In this document: piece after piece, positions 8,409 through 17,544 of the stretch
Layout of the letters: every line of letters begins with the position of its first letter
Position numbering within the stretch: the stretch's first letter is position 1
DNA from: Rubrobacter xylanophilus
Lineage (GTDB): Bacteria > Actinomycetota > Rubrobacteria > Rubrobacterales > Rubrobacteraceae
DNA length: 64,000 bases
Assembly: GCF_007164525.1 (NCBI RefSeq)
Contig: NZ_AP019791.1
Location: 1,289,501-1,353,500 of the forward strand
Direction: 5' to 3'
Notes under the pieces: generated by a model
The model's database searches: none
What the model saw: the letters and a program-made list of their open reading frames with translations, nothing else
Told to the model about the DNA's origin: nothing
Made by a program: the position numbers and the translations under genes

Positions 8409-8728
8409 GCGATCTCGCGCAGAGGGAATGCGTACCGTGCAAGGGCGGCGTCCCGCCCCTGAAGGGAGAGAAACTGGAGGAGCTGGCGCGCCAGCTTCCG
8501 GACTGGGAGGTGGTCGATGAGCACCACCTGCGCCGGAAGTTTCGTTTCGGGAACTTCCGGGAGGCGCTGGACTTCGTCAACAGGGTCGGAGAGCTCGCCG
8601 AGGAGCAGAACCATCACCCGGACATCTGCTTCGGCTGGGGGCGGGTCGAGATAACGGTCTTCACCCACAAGATAGACGGCCTGACGGAGAGCGACTTCAT
8701 CTTCGCGGCGAAGGTGGACAACCTCTAG
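8405..8728 (+). CDS. 4a-hydroxytetrahydrobiopterin (pterin carbinolamine) dehydratase
   Basis: This 107-residue protein fits the PCD/PhhB family, which dehydrates 4a-hydroxytetrahydropterin during pterin-dependent aromatic hydroxylation or pterin repair. The core [20 protein letters not shown] carries the two active-site histidines and the conserved tryptophan, followed by [13 protein letters not shown]. The GTG start at 8405 overlaps the ppa stop by four bases. The N-terminal [17 protein letters not shown], with two cysteines, also occurs in many family members. No aromatic amino acid hydroxylase is visible nearby, so the substrate in this organism is open. Its stop overlaps that of the convergent nuclease gene. 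Confidence 0.93.
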   Translation: MSDLAQRECVPCKGGVPPLKGEKLEELARQLPDWEVVDEHHLRRKFRFGNFREALDFVNRVGELAEEQNHHPDICFGWGRVEITVFTHKIDGLTESDFIFAAKVDNL

Positions 8729-9279
8729 CAACCGCCGCCTATCCCGTTGCCCCGGTCGGCGAGACGGCAGAGCTCCTCCGGGGGCAGTCCCCACAGGCCA
8801 CGCCGGGCCTCGCGGGCTTCCCGCTGCGCCCGCCGGAGGCTCGCGGCGTGCAGGGTGTTGGGCGGGAAGAGGGCGAGCTGGGCATACCCCCGCTCCAGCA
8901 ACCGGCGGTTGAACATCTCCTCTCCCGCGTAGACGTAGGCGAGGATGCGCCCGTAGGGGTCCTCGAGCTCGGCGTCGAACTCGAGCCGCACCCGGCGCCC
9001 CTCGAGCCGCCGCTCGGCGAAGGCCGCGGCACGGCGGGCGTAGGGTTGCGGGCCGCCGGAGGCGTGCAGCTCCGGAGCGTCGACCCCGATGAGCCGCACG
9101 TCCTCCTCCCCCCGGACCGGCGGCGAGATCTCGACGGTGTCCCCGTCCACCACCCGGGTGACCACGGCCTCCCTCTCCGGGAGGCTCTCCGCGGGCAGGA
9201 GCGCACACCCGCCCGGGAACGAGAGGGCGACGAACAGGCACAGGGCAGCTACGATCCATGACCGCACGGGCCGGATCAT
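8725..9279 (-). CDS. Staphylococcal nuclease-like lipoprotein
   Basis: This 184-residue protein has an N-terminal signal with a lipobox-like FPGGC (Cys25), so it is probably exported and lipid-anchored. The rest is a thermonuclease (SNase) domain: VVDGDTVEI binds calcium, RLIGVDAPELH supplies the first active-site arginine, and DPYGRILAYVY supplies the second. Members cut DNA and RNA outside the cell. The C-terminus ends in a glycine-rich GGGC that may be disordered. The stop overlaps the stop of the pterin dehydratase gene on the other strand by four bases. A hairpin separates it from the upstream PfpI gene, so it is probably transcribed alone. Confidence 0.9.
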   Translation of the reverse strand: MIRPVRSWIVAALCLFVALSFPGGCALLPAESLPEREAVVTRVVDGDTVEISPPVRGEEDVRLIGVDAPELHASGGPQPYARRAAAFAERRLEGRRVRLEFDAELEDPYGRILAYVYAGEEMFNRRLLERGYAQLALFPPNTLHAASLRRAQREAREARRGLWGLPPEELCRLADRGNGIGGGC

Positions 9280-9295
9280 AGCGCTCCTCCGCGAT

Positions 9296-9328
9296 ACGAA
9301 AAAGAGGAGCCCCTACAGGGGCTCCTCT
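9296..9328 (-). terminator. Rho-independent terminator after the PfpI gene
   Basis: Twelve-base arms at 9303-9314 and 9317-9328 are perfectly complementary (AGAGGAGCCCCT). On the minus strand the hairpin is followed by a run of T from 9303 leftward. It lies just after the PfpI stop and before the nuclease start. Confidence 0.85.
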
Positions 9329-9350
9329 CGGCCGCGCTCCCGAGCGGGGC

Positions 9351-9956
9351 TCAGGCGCTGCGCTTCTGGGCCTCGTGCCGGCCCTCGGCGAACTCCTCGA
9401 CCAGCTTGGCGCAGAAGGCCGGCAGGTCGTCGGGCTTGCGGCTCGAGACGAGGCCCTGATCCACGACGACCTCCTCGTCGACCCACTCGCCGCCGGCGTT
9501 GCGGATGTCGGTCTTGAGCGAGGGCCAGGAAGTGATCCTCCGCCCGCGCAGCACATCGGCCTCCACCAGCGTCCAGGGACCGTGGCAGATCACCGCGACC
9601 GGCTTGCCCTGCTCGAAGAACTCGCGTACGAAGCGGACGGCCTCCTCCCGGGTGCGCAGGTAGTCCGGGTTGGCCACCCCGCCCGGGAGCACCAGCCCGT
9701 CGTAGTCTGAGGCGCTGGCCTCGGATACCACCCGGTCCACCGGGAACCTGTCCGCGCGGTCCAGGTGGTTGAAGGCCTGTATCTCACCCTCCTGCGTGGA
9801 GAGCAACTCGGGCGTCCCGCCGGCCTCCTCGACCGCCTTCCAGGGTTCGGTCAACTCGACCTGCTCGGCGCCCTCGGGCGCCACCAGAAACGCTATCCTC
9901 TTGCCCTGAAGCTCGTTCGCCATTCCGTCCGCACGCTCCTTTCTCGCATGAGACAC
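9351..9956 (-). CDS. DJ-1/PfpI family class I glutamine amidotransferase-like protein
   Basis: This protein of up to 201 residues has the DJ-1/PfpI fold: GKRIAFLVAPEGAEQVEL at the N-terminus, YDGLVLPGGVANPDYLR, and the nucleophile elbow VAVICHGPW with the catalytic cysteine followed by histidine. Relatives act as stress-induced peptidases, glyoxalase III-type hydrolases or deglycases. Two starts are possible: GTG at 9956, preceded by AAGGA at normal spacing, and ATG at 9923 (MANELQGK), preceded by a more distant AAAGGAG. A terminator follows the gene. A fructosamine kinase pair elsewhere in the window is another candidate for repair of glycated proteins, but no link is visible. Confidence 0.9.
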   Translation of the reverse strand: MSHARKERADGMANELQGKRIAFLVAPEGAEQVELTEPWKAVEEAGGTPELLSTQEGEIQAFNHLDRADRFPVDRVVSEASASDYDGLVLPGGVANPDYLRTREEAVRFVREFFEQGKPVAVICHGPWTLVEADVLRGRRITSWPSLKTDIRNAGGEWVDEEVVVDQGLVSSRKPDDLPAFCAKLVEEFAEGRHEAQKRSA

Positions 9957-10037
9957 CTATCTTCCTTCACCACCTCTTGCGATACCCGCTCTCTCGGGAG
10001 GGCTAAACCCACCCTCTGGGGGCCGGTGTGTCCCTCT

Positions 10038-11411
10038 TCACCCTTCGAGATCGCCGCGCCGGATGACCTCCGCGTACCAGCGGGCGCTGTCCTTGGGGAT
10101 GCGCCGCCGGGTCCCGTAATCCACGAAGACCAGCCCGAAGCGCTTGGAGTAGCCCTCAGCCCACTCGAAGTTGTCCAGCAGCGACCAGACCATGTAGCCA
10201 CGCAGGTCCACGCCGCGCTCGATGGCCGCCTGCGCCGCCCGGAAGTGCTCCCTGAGGTAGGAGACGCGCTCGAAGTCGTTCACCTCGCCCTCCGGGTCCA
10301 CGTAGTCGTAGATGGCGCAGCCGTTCTCGGTGACGAACACGGGAAGATCCCGGTACTCCTCCTTTACGCGCACCAGGATCTCCGTGAGCCCGTCAGGCTC
10401 GACGGGCCAACCCATCGCCGTGGTCCGTACGCCCTCCGGCAACACGGTCTCAGCCCCGAGGTCGGAGAAGCGCATCCCGATGGGAAGCTCCCGCGCTCCC
10501 CCGCCGGCCTCGGCCCGGATGGTGTGGCACATGTAGTAGTTGACGCCGAGGAAGTCTATGGGGGCTGCGATCCTCTGCAGGTCCCCCTCCCGGACGAACG
10601 AGAAGTCACTCGTGTTCCGGTAGTGCTCCAGCACGTCTTGCGGGTAGGAGCCCCGGAAGAGCGGGTCGAGGTAGAGGCGGTTGGCGTTGCCGTCCACCCT
10701 GCGGGCGGCCTCCGCGTCGGCAGTCTCGGCCGACGCGGCCCGCACGGGCGAGAGGTTGAGCGTCACGCCGAGGCGGTTGCCGTTGCCGGAGGAGCGCATC
10801 GCCTCCAGCGCGAGGGCGTGTCCCAGGAGCAGGTGATGGGTCGCAGATAGCGCCTTTTCCGAATTCCTGTGCCCCGGAGCGTGCACGCCCAGGCCGTAGC
10901 CCATCCACGCGGCGACCCAGGGCTCGTTGAGCGTGATCCAGTACGAGACCGAGTCCGAGAGCGCCTCGTAGACGAGGGCGGCGTACTCGGCGAAGCGCTC
11001 GCTGGTCTGGCGGCTCGTCCACCCGCCACGGTCTTCGAGCGCCTGCGGGAGGTCCCAGTGGTAGAGGGTGAGCATCGGCTCGATGGAGCGCTCGCGCAGG
11101 CCCGCCACGAGCCGCCGGTAGAAGTCCAGGCCCTTCTGGTTGGCGGGGCCGCTCCCCTCCGGCTGCACCCGCGGCCAGGCCACCGAGAAGCGGTACGCCT
11201 TGAGCCCGATCTCCGCCATCAGGTCCAGGTCCTCCTCCACGCGGTGGTAGTGGTCGCACGCGACGTCCCCCGTGTCGCCGCGGTAGACCCTGCCCGGGGT
11301 GTGGCTGAAGGTGTCCCAGATCGACGGTCCCCGCCCGTCCTCGTTCGCCGCCCCCTCCACCTGGTAGGCGGCCGTCGCCGCCCCCCAAAGGAAGCCTTCC
11401 GGAAAGCTCAA
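10038..11411 (-). CDS. Beta-glucosidase, glycoside hydrolase family 1
   Basis: The protein is about 457 residues from the chosen TTG at 11411, giving MSFPEGFLWGAATAAYQVEG, the usual GH1 N-terminus. A purine-rich AAAGGGGGG precedes this codon, and the longer frame upstream has no family similarity. Acid/base Glu163 lies in TLNEPW and nucleophile Glu362 in FVTENG. SDNFEWAEG-like sequence (LLDNFEWAEGYSKRFGL) shapes the sugar site. There is no signal peptide, so it should act in the cytoplasm on imported beta-linked disaccharides or glycosides. It lies downstream of the aldo/keto reductase, separated by a terminator, so it probably has its own promoter. Confidence 0.94.
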   Translation of the reverse strand: MSFPEGFLWGAATAAYQVEGAANEDGRGPSIWDTFSHTPGRVYRGDTGDVACDHYHRVEEDLDLMAEIGLKAYRFSVAWPRVQPEGSGPANQKGLDFYRRLVAGLRERSIEPMLTLYHWDLPQALEDRGGWTSRQTSERFAEYAALVYEALSDSVSYWITLNEPWVAAWMGYGLGVHAPGHRNSEKALSATHHLLLGHALALEAMRSSGNGNRLGVTLNLSPVRAASAETADAEAARRVDGNANRLYLDPLFRGSYPQDVLEHYRNTSDFSFVREGDLQRIAAPIDFLGVNYYMCHTIRAEAGGGARELPIGMRFSDLGAETVLPEGVRTTAMGWPVEPDGLTEILVRVKEEYRDLPVFVTENGCAIYDYVDPEGEVNDFERVSYLREHFRAAQAAIERGVDLRGYMVWSLLDNFEWAEGYSKRFGLVFVDYGTRRRIPKDSARWYAEVIRRGDLEG

Positions 11412-11528
11412 GGAATCCCCCCCTTTCCAAGACCAGCCTCTTCCGCCGGCGCGGCGACGGGCCGAGAACCAAGATCCCGAACAGTATCTCAAAAAGAGCG
11501 CGGGATCGGGCGGCACTGCACCGGCGCA

Positions 11529-11562
11529 CAAAAAATTCCGGAGCGGAGAAGCTCCGCTCCGG
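11529..11562 (-). terminator. Rho-independent terminator after the aldo/keto reductase gene
   Basis: CCGGAGCGGAG at 11538-11548 pairs perfectly with 11552-11562 around a three-base loop. On the minus strand it is followed by TTTTTT at 11531-11537. It lies between the aldo/keto reductase stop and the GH1 start. Confidence 0.88.
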
Positions 11563-11590
11563 TCCGGACCCCGCCGCCTACAGTTCCCGC

Positions 11591-12547
11591 TCAGGCAGGA
11601 AGCGCGGCCTCTATCTCCCGGATCTCTTCCTCAGAGAGGCGGAACTCCGCCGCCCCAATGATCCCGTCCACCTGCTCCGGCCTGCGCCCGCCGACGATGG
11701 CCGCGGTGACGGCCGGGTGCCGCAGCGTCCAGGCTATCGCGACCTCGCCCGGCGAGCGGCCGTGGCGCTCCCCGATCTCCCGCAGCTTCTCGACGAGCTT
11801 CAGGTTCTGCGAGAGCTTCGGCTCGTTGAACTCCGGGTGGTTGCGCCGCCAATCGTCGGAGGGGAGGCTGCGGACGCGCTCGGGGGTCATCTTCCCGGTC
11901 AAGAGCCCGCTCTTCATCGGGGAGTAGACGATCACCCCGATGTCGTTCTGCCGGCAGTAGGGCAGGATCTCCTCCTCCACCCCCCGGTCGATGAGGTTGT
12001 AGGGCGGCTGGAGCGTCTCGACCGGCGCTATCTTCCCGGCCCGCTCCATCTGCCCGACGTCGAAGTTGGAGACGCCGATGTGCCGGACCTTGCCCTCCTC
12101 CTTGAGCTCGGCGAGCGCCTCCCAGCCCTCCTCGATGTCCTCGTCGGGGATGGGCCAGTGGATCTGGTAGAGGTCTATGACGTCGACCTGCAGCCGCCTG
12201 AGGGAGTCCTCGCACTCGCGCTTTACCGAATCCTTCTTGAGGACGTTGTGGACCTGGCCGTTCTCGTCCCACACGAGCGAGCACTTGGTGAAGACGTAGG
12301 GCCTCTCGGCCTCCGGTACGCCCTTCAAGGCCCGGGCCACGAGCTCCTCGGAGTGCCCGAGCCCGTAGACGGCGGCGGTGTCGATCCAGTTCATCCCCAG
12401 CTCGAGAGCCCGCCGTATGGCCCCGATGGCCTCCTCGTCGTCCTGCGGGCCCCAGGCGGCGGCCCAGCCGCTCCCGCCGATGGCCCAGGAGCCGAAGCCC
12501 ACCGGTGTGATCTCCATCCCCGTCCTGCCGAACGTCCGTTTCTCCAT
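11591..12547 (-). CDS. Aldo/keto reductase
   Basis: This 318-residue TIM-barrel NADPH-dependent reductase begins MEKRTFGRTGMEITPVGFG. The catalytic tetrad is visible: aspartate and tyrosine in DTAAVYGLGHSE, lysine in VFTKCSLVW, and histidine in LYQIHWP. YSPMKSGLLTGK is the usual strand-loop near the cofactor. The ATG at 12547 follows GGAGGAG at a good distance; the frame is open 48 bases further but without support. It lies between a GH38 alpha-mannosidase and a GH1 beta-glucosidase, so a sugar or sugar-derived carbonyl is a plausible substrate, but the family is too broad to say. Confidence 0.92.
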   Translation of the reverse strand: MEKRTFGRTGMEITPVGFGSWAIGGSGWAAAWGPQDDEEAIGAIRRALELGMNWIDTAAVYGLGHSEELVARALKGVPEAERPYVFTKCSLVWDENGQVHNVLKKDSVKRECEDSLRRLQVDVIDLYQIHWPIPDEDIEEGWEALAELKEEGKVRHIGVSNFDVGQMERAGKIAPVETLQPPYNLIDRGVEEEILPYCRQNDIGVIVYSPMKSGLLTGKMTPERVRSLPSDDWRRNHPEFNEPKLSQNLKLVEKLREIGERHGRSPGEVAIAWTLRHPAVTAAIVGGRRPEQVDGIIGAAEFRLSEEEIREIEAALPA

Positions 12548-12642
12548 TCTCGGTCTCCTCCCTCTCTCGGTCGGGTCTCCTTTGCAGAGAGACAAGCTTA
12601 CCCTTCTACTACACAGCCCTCGCCTCCGGCGTGAAAGCTCTC

Positions 12643-15600
12643 CTACGGCTCGAGGAGCAAACTCACCACCTCGAAGGGCCGGACCTCTAGGGAGACCGCC
12701 CCATCCTCCACCCCGAGCTCCTCCCCCGGCTCCTCCAGGAGGTTCGTCCTCCTCACCCGCGCCGGCGGCACCCCGAACCGCAGGACCGCCCGTCCCCGGG
12801 CACCGCGCGGCTCGTAGAACCGCAGGACGAACCCCTCTCCCTCCTCGGCCCGTTTGAGCGCTCCGAGGGCGAGCGGCAGCCCTCCGACCTCCACGAAACC
12901 CCCCGCCTCCCGCGGCGCTCCCTCGACCGCGACGAGGGAGCTGTTCAGCGCGAACGCCTCCTCCACGACGCCCGCCCGCGTCCAGTCACCGGGGTGCGGG
13001 TAGAGCGCGTAGGTGAGGCGGTGGACCCCCTCGTCGGCGAGCGGGTCCGGGTAGAGCGGGCCGCGCACCAGGCTGATCCCCAGGACGTTGTCCAGCGCGC
13101 TGTGGCCGTAGCGGCCGTCGTTGAGCAGCGCCACCCCGTAATCCGGCTCGGAGAGGTCGCAAAAGCGGTGGGCACACATCTCGAAGCGCGCCGCGTCCCA
13201 GGAGGTGTTGCGGTGGGTGGGGCGCCTCACGACCCCGTACATGGTCTCGAAGGTAGCCTCGTGTGAGCGTACGGCGACCGGGAAGAGGGCCCGCAGCAGC
13301 ACCCGCCGCTCGTGCCACTCCATCTCTGTCTCGACGTCCAGCCGGCGCGAGCCAGCGAGCAGCCGGTAGGTCTGCACGACACGGGAGCTCCTCCAGCGAC
13401 GCTCAACCCGCACCGAGGCCCGCAGCGGCCCCTCCTCGACCACCTCGGCGTTCCCGGCGGGAAGCTCCTCCCCGCCCGTCGCATACTCCGCGTCTATGTC
13501 CCAGGCCTCCCACTCGCGCGGCCGGTCCGCGTAGGCGACGAGCCGGTTGGCAGGACCGGCGAGCACATCTCGCCCGGCCTCCCGGTCGTACAGGCGCGAG
13601 ATGCCGCCGTCCGCCCCGATCTCGACGGAGAGGAGCGTGTTCTCCAGGACGGCCCCGCCGCCGGAGCCCTCCGCCCGGACGCCCTCCCGCACCTCCCCCC
13701 GCCCCCCTCCGGCGGGGCGCAGCCCTGCCAACCCGAGCCCCGGCACCCTCACGCCCGGGGCGTGCACGAGGAGCCCCTCCGCGACCCTCTGGGCCGAAAG
13801 CGGGTTCCCGCAGAGGTCCTCCGCTCCCTCCCAACCGGCTCCCGGGAGCACCACCGAGAGCGGCCGCGGATGAAGCGCGGCGTTCGCGACGGTCCACGAG
13901 CCCCGCCCGCCGTCGGAGAGGCGCTCCAGCGCCCGGTCGCGCAGCCCGATCGCTCCCGAGACCACCTTTGCGAGCTGGCGGCGGGCCTCCTCGCAGACCT
14001 CCCGGATCGAGGAGCCCGGGAGGATGTCGTGGAACTGGTTCAGAAGGAGCATCCTCCACAGCCGCCCGAGCTCCTCCAGCGGATACGCAGCGCCCCCGCC
14101 CAGGGCGGCGAGCGCCGAGAACGCCTCGGCCTCCAGCAGGCGATGCTCGGCGCCGCGGTTGAGGCGCTTTATCTCCCCCTGGGTGGTGAGCGTCCCCCGG
14201 TGCAGCTCCAGGTAGAGCTCGCCGACCCACCGCGGCAGCCCCTTGCGAGGGAGGGCGGAGAAGAACTCCTCCACCCGCGCCATCCGGAGGCGCGGCAGCG
14301 CCGGGAACTCCTTCAACCGGCCGTAGGCCTCGAGCATCCTCTCGCTCGGACCGCCACCCCCGTCGCCCCAACCGAAGGAGAAGAGGGTCTCGGGATGGTG
14401 TCGCTTGCCGCGGAAGTTCCGCCAGGTGCCGCAGATGTCGTGCGGCACCACGTCCCCGTTGTAGTCGATGCCGGGGTTGTCGAAGGAGTGGGCGACGACC
14501 CGGCTGCCGTCGAGCCCCTCCCAGAGAAAGAGGTCGTGGGGGAAGCGGTCGGTCTCGTTCCAGTTGAGCTTGTAGGTGAAGAACCCGGTGATCCCGGCGC
14601 CGCGCAGCAGCTGCGGTATCCCCGGGGAGAAGCCGAAGGAGTCCGGGAGCCAGGCCACGGAGCACTCCTTCCCGAAGCGCTCCCGGAAGTACCGCTGGCC
14701 GTGGAGCAGCTGCCGGACGAAGGACTCGCCGGAGGGCATCTGGCAGTCCGGCTCGGTCCAGGAGCCCCCGACGGGCTCCCACCGGCCCTCGCGGACCCGC
14801 TCCGCGACCCGCGCGAAGAGCTCCGGGTCGTCCTCCTCGACCCAGGCGTACATCTGGGCCGAGGACTGGTTGAAGACGAACTCCCCGTAGCGGTCCATGA
14901 GCGAGAGGACACTGGCGAACGTGCGCCGCGCCTTGCGCCGGGATTCCTCGAGCGGCCAGAGCCAGGCCAGGTCCAGGTGCGCATGTCCGGTGAGGGCCAC
15001 CCTGCCCGCCGGCGGATGCTCCTTCCGGAGCCCGGCGAGCCTCTCCGCCACCGCCCGGCGGGCCTCCCGCACCGCCTCCCGAGCTTCCTCCGGCAGGGGC
15101 TCGAGGGGCCGCCCGGGGGAGGGCAGGCTCCAGGGCTCCGGTCCGCGGCCCAGATCGACGATCTTTCTCCTGTAGGGTCCGGGGAGCGAGCGCGCGCTCT
15201 CCCCCAAAGGGTCTTCGAAGCCGAGCAGGTGCCGGGAGACGACCGTCCCGGTCTCCGTGGGCCAGCTCTCCTCCAGCAGAGAGAAGGCCTCCCGCAAGAC
15301 TTCGAGCAGGTGAGGCACCGCGTCGTGGTCCTCCAGGGTCAGGCAGGCCTCGGCGACGACCGAGAGGTCCAGCTCCAGCGCCCGCACCTCCCCCTCGGGG
15401 ACCACCAGCGCCGCCCGCGTCAGGCGGGGCTCGGAGACGTGCGAGCCGAAGAGCCCCTTGGAGACCACCTCCGCCTCCACCCCGACCCGCTCGCCGCCCC
15501 GGGCCTCACGGGTGACCGGGAAGGTCCGGTGGAACGGGTTCAGGCCGCCGACGACCCCGTTGGAGAGCCGGACGAAGCCCTCGCCCCCCAGCCAGAGCTC

Positions 15601-15834
15601 GAGCTCGACCGGCCTCCCGGCCCACTCCCGCGGTATCTCCGTCCACGCGCGCATGAAGACCGGGGTCTCGACCCGCGGCCAGCGGTCGCCCAGGAAGACG
15701 GGCTCCCAGGCCCCCTCTCCCCCGGCCGAGAACAGCCACCGCTCCACCGGGCGCTCCAGCGCGTTGCGCCAGAGCCGGAGGTCCTCTATGCGGCGGACAA
15801 AGCGCTCCAGACGCTGCCTGTCGCGGTCGTCCAT
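12643..15834 (-). CDS. Alpha-mannosidase, glycoside hydrolase family 38
   Basis: This 1063-residue cytoplasmic-type enzyme has an N-terminal beta domain, the GH38 catalytic domain, the three-helix domain (LLNQFHDILPGSSIREV) and C-terminal beta sandwiches. GHAHLDLAWLWPLEE carries the zinc-binding histidine and aspartate, and WLPDSFGFSPGIPQLL carries the nucleophilic aspartate. No signal peptide is seen. Length and layout match bacterial and lysosomal-type GH38 mannosidases that trim alpha-linked mannose. The ATG at 15834 follows GGAAGGAGG. The aldo/keto reductase and beta-glucosidase follow on the same strand. No sugar transporter is adjacent. Confidence 0.95.
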   Translation of the reverse strand: MDDRDRQRLERFVRRIEDLRLWRNALERPVERWLFSAGGEGAWEPVFLGDRWPRVETPVFMRAWTEIPREWAGRPVELELWLGGEGFVRLSNGVVGGLNPFHRTFPVTREARGGERVGVEAEVVSKGLFGSHVSEPRLTRAALVVPEGEVRALELDLSVVAEACLTLEDHDAVPHLLEVLREAFSLLEESWPTETGTVVSRHLLGFEDPLGESARSLPGPYRRKIVDLGRGPEPWSLPSPGRPLEPLPEEAREAVREARRAVAERLAGLRKEHPPAGRVALTGHAHLDLAWLWPLEESRRKARRTFASVLSLMDRYGEFVFNQSSAQMYAWVEEDDPELFARVAERVREGRWEPVGGSWTEPDCQMPSGESFVRQLLHGQRYFRERFGKECSVAWLPDSFGFSPGIPQLLRGAGITGFFTYKLNWNETDRFPHDLFLWEGLDGSRVVAHSFDNPGIDYNGDVVPHDICGTWRNFRGKRHHPETLFSFGWGDGGGGPSERMLEAYGRLKEFPALPRLRMARVEEFFSALPRKGLPRWVGELYLELHRGTLTTQGEIKRLNRGAEHRLLEAEAFSALAALGGGAAYPLEELGRLWRMLLLNQFHDILPGSSIREVCEEARRQLAKVVSGAIGLRDRALERLSDGGRGSWTVANAALHPRPLSVVLPGAGWEGAEDLCGNPLSAQRVAEGLLVHAPGVRVPGLGLAGLRPAGGGRGEVREGVRAEGSGGGAVLENTLLSVEIGADGGISRLYDREAGRDVLAGPANRLVAYADRPREWEAWDIDAEYATGGEELPAGNAEVVEEGPLRASVRVERRWRSSRVVQTYRLLAGSRRLDVETEMEWHERRVLLRALFPVAVRSHEATFETMYGVVRRPTHRNTSWDAARFEMCAHRFCDLSEPDYGVALLNDGRYGHSALDNVLGISLVRGPLYPDPLADEGVHRLTYALYPHPGDWTRAGVVEEAFALNSSLVAVEGAPREAGGFVEVGGLPLALGALKRAEEGEGFVLRFYEPRGARGRAVLRFGVPPARVRRTNLLEEPGEELGVEDGAVSLEVRPFEVVSLLLEP

Positions 15835-15969
15835 CGGCCTCCTTCCTCACGGACGCGGGTCTCCGTCAGGGAAGCGGGTGCCCGAAAAAGGTTACACGAC
15901 GCGACGCACGGCGTCCTTCGGGCTTATACTGGAGGCTGGGAAGGACCTGGACGGAGGAGCCGCAGGAGA

Positions 15970-17541
15970 ATGGGTGAGAGGGTCTACCGCACGGAGCTGA
16001 CGCCGGTGAGCTTTCTGCGGCGCAGCGCCTTCATGTTTCCGGAGAAGACCGCCGTGGTTCACGGCGAGAGACGCTACACCTACCGGGAGTTCGGGGAACG
16101 GGTCGACCGGCTCGCCTCCGGCCTGAGGGAGGCGGGTCTGCGCCGGGGAGACCGGGTGGCCTTCATCTGCCCCAACATCCCGCCGCTGCTCGAGGCCCAC
16201 TTCGCCGTGCCCGCCGCCGGCGGCGTGCTCGTCGCGATAAACACCCGCCTGAGCGCCGAAGAGGTCGGCTACATCCTGGATCACTCGGGGGCCCGTTTCG
16301 TCTTCGTGGACGCGGAGCTCGAGCACCTCGCCTCCGGCGCCGACGTACAGAGGGTGCGTATAGACGACACCGGGGCGGAGGGCGATCCCTACGAAGACTT
16401 CCTCGCCGCCGCCTCGCCGCAGCCGCCGGAGAGCCCCCTCGAGGACGAGGAGGAGACCATCTCCCTCAACTACACCTCCGGGACCACCGGCAGGCCCAAG
16501 GGGGTGATGTACACCCACCGGGGGGCGTACATCTGCGCCCTTGGCAACGTCATCGAGGCCGGTATGGGTTACGAGGCCCGCTACCTGTGGACGCTGCCGA
16601 TGTTCCACTGCAACGGGTGGACTTTTCCCTGGGCGGTGACCGCGGTGGCCGGCACCCACGTCTGCCTGCGCAAGGTGGAGCCCGGGCGCATCTGGGAGCT
16701 CTTCGAGGAAGAGGGGATCACCCACTACTGCGCGGCCCCCACCGTGCAGGTCGGAATAATAAACGACGCGGCGGCGCACCGGCTGTCGCGTCCGGTACGG
16801 GCCATGATCGCCGGGGCCCCGCCCTCCCCCACCCTGATAGAGGCCCTCAGCGAGCTCAACATAGACCCGGTGCACATCTACGGCCTCACCGAGACCTACG
16901 GCCCCATAACCACCAGCGCCCCGCGCCGGGAGTGGGAGGAGCTCCCGCCCGGGGAGCGGGCCCGCCTGCTGGCCCGCCAGGGCAACGCCTACGTCACCGC
17001 CGATCTGGTGCGGGTGGTGGACGAGAACATGCAGGACGTGCCCCGCGACGGAAAGACGATGGGCGAGATCGTGATGCGGGGCAACATGGTGATGAAGGGG
17101 TACTTCGAGAACGAAGCCGCAACCCGGGAGGCCTTCGAGGGCGGCTGGTTCCACTCCGGCGACGTGGCCGTCTGGCACCCGGACGGCTACGTGGAGATCC
17201 GGGACCGCCGCAAGGACATCATCATCTCCGGCGGCGAGAACATCTCCACCATCGAAGTGGAGCAGGCGGTCGTGAGCCACCCGGCGGTGCTGGAGTGCGC
17301 CGTGGTCGCCGTCCCCGACGAGAAGTGGGGCGAGCGCCCGAAGGCCTTCGTGACGCTCAAGAAGGGAAAACAAGCCACGGAGGAGGAGATCATCGAGCAC
17401 TGTAAGCGGAAGATAGCCCGCTTCAAGGCGCCCTCGGCCGTGGAGTTCGTGGAGGAGCTGCCGAAGACCTCGACCGGCAAGGTGCAGAAGTTCGTGCTGC
17501 GCGAGAGGGAGTGGGCCGGCCGGGAGAGGCGGGTGCACTGA
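15970..17541 (+). CDS. Fatty acyl-CoA ligase, AlkK-like
   Basis: This 523-residue AMP-forming enzyme activates carboxylic acids to CoA thioesters. The P-loop-like motif is [16 protein letters not shown], followed by [20 protein letters not shown], and the hinge/adenylate motif [14 protein letters not shown]. The C-terminal catalytic lysine lies in [19 protein letters not shown] and the short insertions resemble AlkK-type medium-chain ligases. The ATG at 15970 follows GGAG sites; the frame is open far upstream but only as antisense to the mannosidase. A TATACT element about 45 bases upstream could be its promoter. PhzF and enoyl-CoA hydratase genes follow closely and are probably cotranscribed. 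Confidence 0.94.
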   Translation: MGERVYRTELTPVSFLRRSAFMFPEKTAVVHGERRYTYREFGERVDRLASGLREAGLRRGDRVAFICPNIPPLLEAHFAVPAAGGVLVAINTRLSAEEVGYILDHSGARFVFVDAELEHLASGADVQRVRIDDTGAEGDPYEDFLAAASPQPPESPLEDEEETISLNYTSGTTGRPKGVMYTHRGAYICALGNVIEAGMGYEARYLWTLPMFHCNGWTFPWAVTAVAGTHVCLRKVEPGRIWELFEEEGITHYCAAPTVQVGIINDAAAHRLSRPVRAMIAGAPPSPTLIEALSELNIDPVHIYGLTETYGPITTSAPRREWEELPPGERARLLARQGNAYVTADLVRVVDENMQDVPRDGKTMGEIVMRGNMVMKGYFENEAATREAFEGGWFHSGDVAVWHPDGYVEIRDRRKDIIISGGENISTIEVEQAVVSHPAVLECAVVAVPDEKWGERPKAFVTLKKGKQATEEEIIEHCKRKIARFKAPSAVEFVEELPKTSTGKVQKFVLREREWAGRERRVH

Positions 17542-17544
17542 GGG

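Noticed and set aside
13312-15969. Long plus-strand open frame joined to the acyl-CoA ligase
   Set aside because: It is antisense to the alpha-mannosidase and rich in proline, arginine and alanine. The ligase family begins at 15970, where a binding site is present.
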